Source of the DNA: Mortierella alpina
Taxonomy: Eukaryota; Mortierellomycota; Mortierellomycetes; Mortierellales; Mortierellaceae
Length of the DNA stretch: 64,000 nucleotides
Direction of reading: 5' to 3'
Assembly (NCBI GenBank): GCA_029449245.1
Contig: JANATF010000013.1
Span: 744,001 to 808,000 of the forward strand
Positions 48,453 to 57,990 of the stretch are shown one piece after another; positions within the stretch are counted from its first letter, which is position 1, and every line of letters begins with the position of its first letter. A model generated the notes under the pieces. The model was given only the letters and a program-made list of their open reading frames with translations. It was not told where the DNA came from and ran no database searches. Both the position numbers and the translations under genes were made by a program.

Positions 48453-49493
48453 GGCTGGTGATCAGGGGTGTGCGATGAGGACAAGCAGGCGGATCCGTTG
48501 TAGTCCTGTGAATTCGACGCTGCGACAAAAAAAAAAGACACAACAAAGCCGCAGAGCACAGGCGTGGGGGGGAGAGCGAGAGCGAGAGCGAGAGAGAGTG
48601 TGTGTGTGTGGTAGGGGTGTGCTTTTTCTCCTTTCTCTTTGCTGCACTAGGACGACTACCCAAACGACAAGGAAAGAGAAAGAAAACACGGACAGCGAGG
48701 AGCAGAGAGGCGGGAGGAAACAGAAAAAAAAAAGGTAATGGCCAATCCCCGTTGGCTTTGTGTACTCCATTGCTGCTGCACTGCGACCTGCGTTTTGTGT
48801 TTTTGTTGTCGGTGGCTTGGTGCAGAGTTTTTTTTTTTTTCTTTTTTCTTTTCTTTTTTTTTTTTTTGGTCCTCCGCAAAACACACACTCGTGCGTGCTC
48901 GTCAGGTCGCCGTGGCTAGACCCTTTTTTCGTGCACTGCACTGAATGGTTAGGCCAGATAGGAAAGCGGTTGTCTGAAAATAGGGCGCGCGGATCCTCAC
49001 CCATGATCAGCATACACCATCCTCACGCTCCCGTCGCCTTCGCATGTGACGCATTTGACATGGTGCTTTGTCTCTATGGCCATCGAAACCCTAGTCCAGG
49101 TACCATGGCCCACCTGCAGCAGATACCGAGACCCGTCCGATGTACAGTAAGTGAACCCCACCAGCACTGAGTACTACATAATTCATCTAATGCGAATGGT
49201 TCAAGTATTACGGGGGAGGACGCTCCACATGGCACAAAATTGTCTTTGTGCGCCACACGTCTCTAATATAGCATCTTAGGATGGTCCTTCGACGAAATCG
49301 TAGCGCTTGCCTACTTTCTGGATGACTTATACATCATATAAATGGAGCATCGTATCCTGCTCTTTTTCTGTCAGTACCTCAACCAAGCCAAAGCGGGTCT
49401 AAAGCAAGTCCAAAGTCTACCTGCAACAAATCCTCTGCAAGCCCCGAATAAGCACCAAAGCAACACATTACCCGCATTCAAGCAAAGATCATC
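48453..49493. other. Intergenic upstream of RPA1 and of small secreted protein
   Basis: About 1 kb of divergent upstream DNA. It has a (GCGAGA)/(GT)n patch near 48572-48612 and long T runs at about 48828-48868 (A runs on the RPA1 side), which may keep the RPA1 promoter nucleosome-poor. Reading frames across these repeats are low-complexity artefacts. Confidence 0.5.
49337..49342 (+). promoter_or_regulatory. TATA box of small secreted protein gene
   Basis: TATAAA in the context ATCATATAAATGG, 152 bp before the ATG at 49494. The position suits a leader of about 120 nt, consistent with an inducible, highly expressed secreted protein. Confidence 0.5.
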
Positions 49494-49793
49494 ATGCGAT
49501 TCCTCACTGTCTGCGTTGCCTTTTACTCCCTCATCGCGGGAGTCTCGGGAGCTCCGGGTTCGTACATTTTGTACGCGTATGATCAGTTTGGTGGGCAGCA
49601 AGCTGCAGTGAGAGGATGCGGATGCCACAACCTTCCTTACCATGACAGTTACAGATGGTTCGCGTATGGGCAAGGAGGACGCGCATATAACGAGGACCAT
49701 TGCGCTGGACCTGTCGTGAAGGAGTTCTCTCCTAAAAAGAACGACGCATATAATCATCACCCCGAATGGAAATCCATTGTCATCGACTGTTAG
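49494..49793 (+). CDS. Small secreted protein, 99 residues
   Basis: Intact single-exon ORF. Signal peptide MRFLTVCVAFYSLIAGVSGA, cleavage expected before PGS. The mature 79 residues are rich in aromatic residues and Gly (SYILYAYDQFGGQQAAVRG, YRWFAYGQGGRAYNEDHC) with four cysteines (CGC, one in EDHC, one at the C-terminus), which could form two disulfides. The pattern of aromatic/Gly beta-strands is reminiscent of small beta-sandwich secreted proteins, but no family is identified. A TATA box and a downstream AATAAA frame it as a real gene. Possible roles are an antimicrobial, cell-wall or effector-like protein; this is speculation. Confidence 0.68.
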   Translation: MRFLTVCVAFYSLIAGVSGAPGSYILYAYDQFGGQQAAVRGCGCHNLPYHDSYRWFAYGQGGRAYNEDHCAGPVVKEFSPKKNDAYNHHPEWKSIVIDC

Positions 49794-49819
49794 ATCTTCC
49801 ACGAAACATTCTTTGCGAA

Positions 49820-49825
49820 AATAAA
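49820..49825 (+). terminator. Poly(A) signal after small secreted protein gene
   Basis: AATAAA 27 bp after the stop, followed by a second A-rich copy. Confidence 0.4.
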
Positions 49826-49940
49826 AAAATAAAATGATGCAGTTTTTTCACTCACACCAGCTCCATAAATGAAGAGCTACTCAATTTGTGGAGCGTAAGA
49901 TATATAGCACTTACCTCAATCAATGCCTTGCAGCTGTCCC

Positions 49941-50440
49941 TCAATGCATCGGTTTCGATGGCGAAGGTAGAATTGCTGTCATCTTGCAACGTGCAAGATT
50001 TCTTGGTGGATACGGCAGATGAAGGCCGGAATCGTCGGTATGGGGGGATGGGCTGATCGTGTCTACGCTCTGCAGGGCCGAAACGCCAGAGACGCCGATG
50101 CTCTGTGACGCATTTCCGTCTTTGTTCCTGATGGTGTGGCCGAGGCGGCGCGAGCGGCTATCGATATTGACGCACTCAATTGCGCCTATGCATCCGACCA
50201 TCTTGATCCAGCCATCGCTCATGACTCGGCGTTGGCGGGCCAACCGCGTTCTGGCGAAGCAGTAGGAACATACCTTGGTGATCTTGAGTTCATCCGCCAT
50301 AAGGGTCTCGTAAAGGAGGAAAGATAAGTTCTGTGGCGCTGTGCCAGCCGGATTGTAGATTGATATCAACCCGCATTCCTCTAGTTCTCGAAGGGCTCTG
50401 GTTGTCTCGTCGTTCCACCTAGAGCTCTGGTGTTTGAACT
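49941..50440 (-). pseudogene. Fanzor/TnpB-like nuclease, C-terminal fragment (copy 1)
   Basis: The minus-strand frame reads MADELKITKVCSYCFARTR, a first Cys pair; then RLARQRRVMSDG, then GAIECVN, and later IRNKDGNASQSIGVSG. Compared with the longer copy at 53.9-54.8 kb this is the same order: Glu before the zinc ribbon, C-x2-C, basic RLARxRRV, then the RuvC-III-like DGNAS. In TnpB/Fanzor nucleases the terminal motif is RDxNAAxNI after a CxxC...CxxC ribbon. Here the second Cys pair is reduced to a single Cys (ECVNIDSRSR), so the ribbon is broken. Only about 165 codons are present and no N-terminal domain or RuvC-I was found. Upstream the frame runs through a segment shared with 8.36 kb. This is most likely a dead fragment. 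Confidence 0.6.
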
Positions 50441-50490
50441 GTGATACTGCGAGGCATACCGACACTTCACGAACTCGTGGAAGGTCTTCG
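50440..50490 (+). repeat. Copy 2 of a dispersed 51-bp segment
   Basis: Matches 8361-8411 at 44 of 51 positions. In the plus-strand frame it reads VILRGIPTLHELVEGLR, and this frame continues open to 50806 (about 122 codons) without known family. It overlaps the 5' edge of the Fanzor-like fragment on the other strand. Confidence 0.7.
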
Positions 50491-50972
50491 TACGAGTTGT
50501 TTTGACTTGGCCGCCGAGATCAAAGGTGTTGCTTGGATTGTGGGTGTGAGTATCCACAGCCGGCGTGTGAGTATGATGGATGGAAGGGAGTCAACATCCG
50601 ACTCTACGACTGTCGATCAAGTACTTGTGTCAGTGTGCATTTTGGGAATCCATTGCCCTCCCTTAGTGCAGGTTGCACTTTATTCTCGTCTTCTTGGTAT
50701 GTACAGGACACATCCATTACCCTGCGTCCCAGTCCCTCATGTCACTCGTATTGTTACTGAACGCTCCTGCGGCTATTGTTTGTCACCAATGTCGCACAGC
50801 ATGTGAATACCGTTACGCGAACAAAAAACAAGGGCACTTACACACAAGTTTGCATGCCGACCTTAAAACTGCTAGTGCATCGAATACGAATATCTTTATA
50901 TATGTACTTCTTATGTGATATTGTTATACAGGCCAAGCGAGGCGATGCCAAAAGACATTGGTATGTTGGCAT
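50491..50972. other. Unassigned stretch before the Cys-rich secreted gene
   Basis: About 480 bases of probable decayed mobile-element DNA and the 3' region of the neighbouring minus-strand secreted-protein gene. A plus-strand frame is open to 50806 but unrecognised. Confidence 0.35.
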
Positions 50973-51557
50973 TTAACCGCGGCAGAGCTTGCCGTTGGGG
51001 CAGCAGCCGATGGATCCATTACTGCGTTTCACGCAGTAGGTGCCGGGCTTGCAGCATGCGCCACCCTTGCAGCAGTTCCAGTTCTTGGGGCAGCATCCCT
51101 TGTTGTCACAGCTGTTCTGGGTGTTGGGGCAGCATCCCTTTCCGACACAGAAGCGACCACTACCGCAGCAACCGCCATTGGAGCAGCATCTTCCTCCAAG
51201 AGGACAGCAGCGCTTCCTGTCGTTAGAGCATTGGCCAGATCCCTGGGGGCAGCCTAAGTACAGTGATATAAAAAAAATAGTAGAGCAGACTGTCAGCACA
51301 CGCCTGGGCTTTGAGAGCTACATGAACGGGATCAAACACATGTAAGCGGGATCCGTACTTTGACGTTTTTCCAAAAGTTTGACAAACTCAAGGTTGGCGG
51401 GGTCCTCGCGGGGGGTCAAGGTGGAACCAAAGTGGGGCTCGATCCCGTTGAAAACGGCAGAATCGGCCAAAGCGTCAGTGCTCTCGACCGGGGCAGTGCC
51501 GGCAGCCACGGCAACGGCAATGAGGGCAGCGAACGAGAAGAGGGCAGAAAGTCTCAT
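50973..51557 (-). CDS. Secreted granulin-like cysteine-rich protein with pro-region
   Basis: Two exons, 51359-51557 and 50973-51253, join in phase (A|GC) to give 159 residues. Exon 1 holds a signal peptide (MRLSALFSFAALIAVAVAAG), an acidic pro-region and the Kex2-type site EKRQS. The mature domain of about 91 residues has 22 cysteines, including eight Cys-Cys pairs: examples are RKRCCPLGGRCC, GGCCGSGRFC, KGCCPNTQNSC, KGCCPKNWNCC and GACCKPGTYC. Spacing of CC pairs with CCP resembles granulin/epithelin modules, although the exact 12-Cys granulin pattern is not met. Probably a highly disulfide-bonded extracellular peptide; role unknown. The Kex2 site placed exactly before the Cys block supports the splice model. 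Confidence 0.8.
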
Positions 51558-53871
51558 TTTCGAATTGTTTTTACTGTAGTGTGGGCTGGCGTTTGTGGGG
51601 GGAGAGAGGAATGCAGAGGCGATGATGTCGGATGTCGCTATCGAGGAGGGCCGATGTGCCTAGCTTTTAAAGGATTTTACGAGTGAAAACACAGAAAGCA
51701 AAAAATAGGCACGGCGTGCCTCCTGAATCAAGAGATCGAATAAAAACGCCGCCACGGCTCACGCAAAAGGCTCACAACTGCGGCGAGAGTCGACCCATCA
51801 ACCACTGGCATGTCCAAACCATAGCCCAAGCAACGCTAAAAATCAAGTCTAGACCACACTAGTCCTATTGTGAGGCTGTGCTGATTGCCACCAGACAGAG
51901 CCCTTTTTCTGACAGAGGCACTGGGTGTGTCTCTGCCTTTTTTGTCCTCTCGATCGAGGAGTGGTATTTTAGTCTTATTTGTATTAAATAGCAGTTACAA
52001 TAGCGTTCACTGCCGAGTTTGACCTTACACGACGATCAGCGACCCAAGATAACCCAATGGCACTGGAGGCGGTGGTCCCTTTCAAGGACCTTGGGCGACG
52101 GCAGTATGTGTTCGAAGGAGGGATGATTTAGGGCTGTGTGATGGTCAGTGATTTGGTCAAGTCCATGGCGTGAGGAATTGAACGTGGGACCCTGAACTTT
52201 CGATGCAATATTTTACAAAAGCAGGTATGTCGCAGAAGCCCATGCGCTGTAGGCGAGTAGTGCTTGCCTGCTTCGCCGCTCCTTGAAGGAACGCAGCTGC
52301 AAACTCAAGTCGTCGCGCGCAATAATCGGACGCGCTATATTATGTGCAGAAATAGATGGCAGAAACGGAGACAGGGACACAAAAAAGCAAAAATGCTCCA
52401 ATCGGAGTTTAAGGAATGTGATTGCATGACGCTTTCGGTCCTGCAGGTAGCCTGTGGCCTACAAACGTCCTGCATATGGATAGGTGCATGCTACCAGACC
52501 ACATAGAGCTCCCTTTATAGGCTTCCAGCGTCCTTTGCCTGTGCCCCTGACTCTCTCGATCAACATTGACCCGGAATGGCTAGCAGTCCTCCAGACATGC
52601 ACATCCGCCCCAGATCCTGTTCTGGTGACCCGGGCAGAGGCTGCATTCGTTTCCTCCAGTGAACCTCTCGTGTCGCACGAGGATACGCACGGTGCCTTGA
52701 AAGTCCTGCTCAACCATGGCTTGATCGCCACCACCGCGTCAAGCCCCTGCCTACGCCGTTTCTCGCCCGTCATATCGTCCACATTCTCAATGCACCCTCC
52801 AACAGCGGCAATATGAATGCCACCATCACAAGTGGATTGGTTTCAACGACGTTCGTGGTCCCCCGTAACTTTTCATGCTCCAGAGCTAGCCACGGCGTTA
52901 CGAGCTGATGTTTACGTCTTCTCCGCACGTGCAAAAGCCAGACTCCTCAAGTCAACAATCCTCGCAGCCGGCACCGTCGTGATTTTTCACGCAGTGGATT
53001 CGACTTGGGGACGACTGAGTTCCTCCTCGGAGCCTCCACCCGTCATATAGTCCCCCCTCCGCTGCCTAGAGCAGATATGGCGACAACCTCAGCTGCGCAG
53101 TTTAGGGCAGATGTGCGAAAGCGAGCGCCACGATGGACCAGCTGTCTTGATACGAGAAGGTGCAAGGAACAGCTGCATCGATGGTAAGCACTTATTCCAC
53201 TGCCTGTCATGATCGCGACTATATCAGCGGAAGAAAAACGACATTACCACTTTCGCTTCTGTAACTAGCCTCGCAGCCCTGAATGAAAAAGTGCGCAAAG
53301 AAAAGTCAATGGCCACGGTGGACGCGGCGCACAACGGGCTGATCTTAGACGAGAACCGAGTCCCTCACGAGGTTGCCTAGAGACTGCCTTGAAGGAGTTG
53401 TGGAGGATCTTAACAGCTCAAGCGAAGCAGGGCCAAGCAATTTCACCGCCAAATACGTCAAAGCTCGAGTCCAACGATCAGAGGGCAACATTATGTACTG
53501 AAAGGAGACTCTGAGTGACCATTTAGATGCCGTGTGGGACGAGGAGGACGACACTCAGGACAGCAAGGCGCGGACCAACGAGGACATTAGGACTGTGACC
53601 CTGACACTCGCCTCTATGTTACGACCCGAACCTCGCGAGTGGCATTTCTGCACTGTGCTCTCTCTCTGCTAGAAACTGCACAGAGTGTCATCACCAAAAT
53701 AACGCAGACGATGTCAGCACCGCCCTAAAAGTCATGCACGTGGTGAGTTTGCAGAACAGCTCGGCAATGAATGCTTTAGCCTGATACAAATATGTATTCT
53801 AATCCTTATTGTGCCTTTCATTAAAAAGTGCAAGAAACAAAGTTAGTCGTGAGACTAAAGGTTCACGGTTT
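51558..53871. other. Decayed mobile-element region with plus-strand ORF fragments
   Basis: 2.3 kb without an intact gene. The first 700 bp (upstream of the Cys-rich gene) show nothing distinct. From about 52484 plus-strand pieces in shifting frames read like one broken protein: LSINIDPEWLAVLQTC and ALKVLLNHGLIATT near 52560-52740, ATALRADVYVFSARAKARLLK near 52890, AAQFRADVRKRAPRW near 53100 with a donor-like CGATGGTAAGC at 53181, KVRKEKSMATVDAAHNGLIL near 53300, NFTAKYVKARVQRSEGNIMY near 53440, then KETLSDHLDAVWDEEDDTQD. Stops and frame changes interrupt these. No family is recognised; proximity to the Fanzor-like remnant suggests element-borne sequence. Confidence 0.45.
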
Positions 53872-54772
53872 TTAAGAGCCGACACTCATTCGACTTACAT
53901 AAACCTCAGTGAGGAGCCATCCTTGCATCCGCGTGGATGTGGGGGGCGGGTTTTGATCCAGAAGATGGTCTGGCGTTCTTGGTGCCTGGGCTTTACGGGA
54001 AACCTCAGGTGGCAGTCTTGCCGGCGATTGAAGGACGAAGGCGCCCGACATTAAAATTGCCAGGGCCGGATGAGGATCTCGGGCTTTCATTGTGTATCCA
54101 CAGCGGAATGACACGCATTCTGGGTTCGTGCACTCGATTGTGCCGTTCACATTCCTGTTCCCATCCTTTACTCTCCTTGATCGGGCCAGGGAAGCTGTTC
54201 CATGACAGAACGCACAAACCTTGCTAGTTCGAAATTCATCGTGGATGGCGACGGTGCAGAATCTCCTCCTGTTCCTGCGCATCTTGGCCCCACCACTGCG
54301 CGCATGACCGCCAATCCGACTCCCGACGCCGGTCCCTTTATCCCCGATGATCATGAACGGCAACACCTTGGCGTCATCCCGAAGACATGACGGACGGGCA
54401 CGAAACATTTTGTGCTCAACGACGGGTAGGTGATGGTACTTGCATCTTTCACACCAGCCATCGGAGGTGACAACCGCCGACGACCAGGTAGACCTCGGTA
54501 TGAGACCCCTGCCAATAGCTGCGTCAAGAGGACTCTCGAGGCATACGGACGCGCCTCGGATCGCGCTAGCTAGACTGTTCCCTATCTCAAACTCCTCCTC
54601 AGCCAAGGGCAGACTCGTTTTCTCCAACAAGGCGTTCGCTTGGCCGACCAGTTCCAATGTCATTTCCTGAAACACACTGCGGAACTTGTGCAAATGCTCA
54701 AAGTTGAAACCGCGCAATGGGTGTCGGGAGAAGGCAGGGCGATCATTCGTACTATCGACATTTAGAAAGGCA
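53872..54772 (-). pseudogene. Fanzor/TnpB-like RuvC nuclease, C-terminal half (copy 2)
   Basis: A minus-strand frame stays open from about 54772 to 53872 (300 codons) but has no convincing ATG at its start, so it is a 5'-truncated gene or an internal exon. Motifs in order: LRGFNFEHLHKFRSVFQ; a Cys pair GWCERCKYHHLP; FMIIGDKGTGVGSRIGGHAR (a Gly/Ser-rich segment that precedes the zinc ribbon in Fanzor proteins); VAIHDEFRTSKVCAFC, with the Glu and the TSKxCxxC start of the ribbon; ASLARSRRVKDGN; GTIECTNPECVSF (second Cys pair); and MKARDPHPALAILMSG, which aligns with the RuvC-III RDxNAAxNI of TnpB/Fanzor. Here Asn-Ala is replaced by His-Pro, so the active site may be damaged. The C-terminal about 60 residues are Pro/Arg-rich. 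Fanzors are eukaryotic RNA-guided DNA nucleases carried by transposons. Confidence 0.68.
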
Positions 54773-55002
54773 CGTCAAGCGTACATGACCAGCTCTCCTT
54801 ATTTTGGATTCTGAATTCACATCTGCCAGAGTCTGGACCCATCGTCTCTTTTGTGCACATAACTGAGAGGCACTTGATCGAAGCTCTCTATGCCAATCCG
54901 AACATGCCACTGGACTTTGGAGAAAAAGTGGAGGACGCCTTGAACCACCGTGCACTTGGGGAGAGATTAATTGACATTTTTTTTCCTACTATTATTTCTT
55001 AA
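54766..55002 (+). pseudogene. Plus-strand ORF fragment next to Fanzor-like remnant
   Basis: A 78-codon frame without its own ATG near the start reads VHDQLSLFWILNSHLPESG, SFVHITERHLIEALYANP and MPLDFGEKVEDALNHRALG, ending at 55002. Amino-acid composition and hydrophobic patterning look like real helical protein rather than chance. It starts exactly where the minus-strand Fanzor-like frame ends. It may be the 3' part of the broken plus-strand gene seen at 52.5-53.6 kb, with the nuclease remnant lying within it. No family recognised. Confidence 0.4.
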
Positions 55003-55028
55003 TTGAGTAGACCCAACAATATACTGTT

Positions 55029-57990
55029 CTAAACAAAGTCAGCAGCGACCCTGAACCAGGCGGTATCGGGTTGCCCAATGTATAGAGCGCTTTGATCCAG
55101 ATGAACCTGCGCAGGGAAGTACTGCGTGTCATACTCCAATGGGATCGATGCATTCTTCAATGCGTAAACCTCACCCACTGTAAGACTACATGAAGCCTTG
55201 ACTGGAAATTGGGTCGGTGCGTCCGCCGACTGGAAACCAATCGATTGCAAATCGGAAATAATGTCTTTGTAATCTTGCATAAAGCCGCCCGGGAAAGAGA
55301 AATACGACAACGGAGTGTTGTATAGTCCTCCGATAGCATATGTCTTGACCCCGTGAATGGCGCCGAAGCGAGTCGCTATCAATGAGCAGGAGGATCCACT
55401 GAGGGATGGAGAGCATTGGTAGTCAACGAAACATGTTACACTTTTTATGCGGCTTCCTTTCGCAAACATTCGCAGATATCTTCGACTTACCAATTTCCGT
55501 TTGTGAGGATCGCCATATCTGATGGCTTCCATGGCAGTGCCCGTTTCAACGAATCCGGAAGTAACGTGTACCCCTGGTAGGACTTTTGAGAGTATTTCTC
55601 AGTGACGCCGCCGCGCGTGTAATTGACGCCAGCCAGGAACATGGACTGGTCATCGTAACGCGCTCCAGTAGCCAGGTCGAAATATTCACGCGCATCAAAG
55701 TTCGATGACACGATATTACTGGCGCCGGCGAAAGTCGCCACCTTCTCCACGAAAGGGGTTGAGCGTAAATCAAGAACAAAATATGGTTCCTCGACTGGGA
55801 AAAACAGCTGGTTGATAAAGTTTGCAAAGTCGACGGATCCGCCGCCATTGTCGGTCATGTCAAATATCAACTTGGTGCACCCTTGGTCAGCGAGACCGAA
55901 CACTCCGGCAGCAAACGCGTTCTTTTCGCTTTGATCCGGGGCTTTGTTCGTAATCAAATCCATTTCGGACGCGATGACGGCGACGCAGACCTTGTGCGGG
56001 ATACTGGCGGAAGGAAGGTCGTTGAGCATATAAAACGCACTTGTGTGTGTGGAAGCCTGCAGCGTTGAATTTTTGATAGGGTCCTCTGCATAAGCATGAT
56101 AGTTGTAGTTGCTCTTAGGAACAGGGACCGTACCACGCTCTTTGAACAGGGTGACAGTGGGAGGAAGGGTAACTTGACTCTCTCCAGATCTATCATCCGT
56201 GGACGCAAATGAAGCCAAGCACTGGCTGTTCCAGAAGGACTGGGTGTCTGTGAACCGGCCAAATAGGAATTTCGGGGAAGGCTTGACTATCCATGGCACA
56301 GAAAAGCTTAGAGGGTCGTCGGAGCCACACTGAATAGTATAGTCCATGGTGGCCTTCGCAGGAACCTCCCAGCGCTCAGCAAAGCCGCCTGGGTGTAGTT
56401 CCCAACGCTGACTCCAGGATTGATGAATGAGCATATCATTCAAGCGGACACCGGGATCCTTTGAAGTACTGGAGGATCGATCTGCAAAGCTCTGGATGGC
56501 ATTCAGGGCTGGGAGACCGTCGATAGTTGTCACGACACAATTTTCGAAACTCTGCTGCGGGACATTAGGGTTGGGAAGTGTCCCATAGATCTTCACTGAT
56601 TGTGCGCCATTCTCCACTGGCGCATAGAGAAATATGGGTTGCGAGAACGAGGCGACCTTATAGCAGTCAGCTATCATGGGGTCCATTGAAAAAGAAAGTA
56701 TTTAGGAACGTTCCGCATTGACCAGCAGTTAATTCGCCCGAGAAACATGACATAGAGAGCATACAGATATAGGCAACATGTGCGTCATGGACCGAAAAGA
56801 GCAAGTATGTAAGAGCCATGGAAAAGTCATAGTCATTGGTCCATTGCGTGGATCGAATCTTTTGAAGGCCCGCCTTCAGATCCACCGCTGGTGTCTTGAA
56901 GGGTTCACCTGCCGCGGCCTTGAAAACTGCAGCTGACGTCGCATTGAAGCCACCAGCAGACGTTCCGGCGAGAGCGACGCCGTATTCAACCAACGCCATG
57001 TCCAGGAAGGCGTAAATGTTACCAAACAGACTATCCAGTGTAGAAAGAATGCTATTTGCCACAGCTGGGTCAAATTTCTGTGATCGGTAACAATCGAGGA
57101 CCGTCTGATAATTGAGGGTTGAGGAACTGTCCACGCCTTGAACAGCCAAGTCAGCGCAAGCTGTGTTAACCGGAGTAGGTGTTGTCGTTGTGGTAGTCGA
57201 AGGAATCGTCGTAGTGGTTGATGGAAGCGTTTCAGTAGTTGAAGAAATCGTAGTAGTGGTTGATTGAAGGGGCGTTGTGGAATCAGCGGTCGTTGTGGGT
57301 TCAGTTGTCGTCGTCGACTCTGTCATCGTGGGACTGGAAGCGATGACGGCAGTTGTAGAGGATGTCGCTTCTACTCTTTCGGAGGGCGATTCACCAGTAG
57401 ACGGGGCTACGGTTGGTGTGACTGGCACTATCAGTGGAGGAAGTGTCGAACTAACAATCATCACTGAGGCTGCACTGGTGTGGAGCGACTTATGAGGGCT
57501 TGTATAGACCGGTGCATTCGTGCTAGACTTTAAAGTGGTCTCTGCTTTGGTTGCAGAAGTCCTGGAAGGCATGGGAATCAAGGTAGAGGGCGTCCCGACT
57601 TCGCGTGACGATATCTCAGCCGAGGGACGTGTCTCAGCAGTCGTGCAGCGGTCAACTTCCGTGGGCTGAATGGTGATTGTGACACTCTTTACTATCCTTG
57701 CGAGAGTGTTTCTTATTGTGACGCCAGTGCTTCTTACGCCGATGTCCTTGCTTCTTGTGGCGGTGACCATGTTTCTTATGCTTCTTATGTGCATGATGGG
57801 AATGCCCGTGCTTCTGGCAGTAATTTGACCAATCTGTGTTGACACTGCGCTTTTGTGTCGGGGACTCGATGTCGAGCAAATCCGTGGCGAGAGATTTCTG
57901 TATATCATCGTCGCAGGTATGGGATGGTGCAGCTTTGGCGCAAACAACAGCAATGGTAAGCGCCAGCGAAAGGATTACAGTGACCTTCAT
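55029..57990 (-). CDS. Secreted S41-family peptidase-like protein with His/Lys-rich N-terminus
   Basis: Exons from the C-terminus: 55029-55398, 55491-56670 and one ending at 56765; junctions close in phase (AAT TG|T gives TNGNCGSSCSLIATRFG; ATC T|CT gives AHVAYISDCYKV). The core shows fungal S41 (tail-specific protease-like) traits: DYDFSMALTYLLFSVHDAHV, VTTIDGLPALNAIQSFAD (PDZ-like), LIFDMTDNGGGSVDFANF and the Ser-containing TNGNCGSSC loop. The N-terminus at 57990 (MKVTVILSLALTIAVVCAKA) is a signal peptide followed by a KR site and a His/Lys run (KHGHSHHAHKKHKKHGHR). A Thr/Ser/Pro mucin-like linker (about 57180-57480) joins this to the protease domain. The intron linking the His-rich exon to the linker frame was not resolved. 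Possibly an extracellular or wall-anchored protease; activity unproven. Confidence 0.78.

Noticed and set aside
48337-49013. Overlapping Lys/Arg- and Phe-rich ORFs upstream of RPA1
   Set aside because: They arise from T/A homopolymers and GA/GT microsatellites; no ordered protein content.
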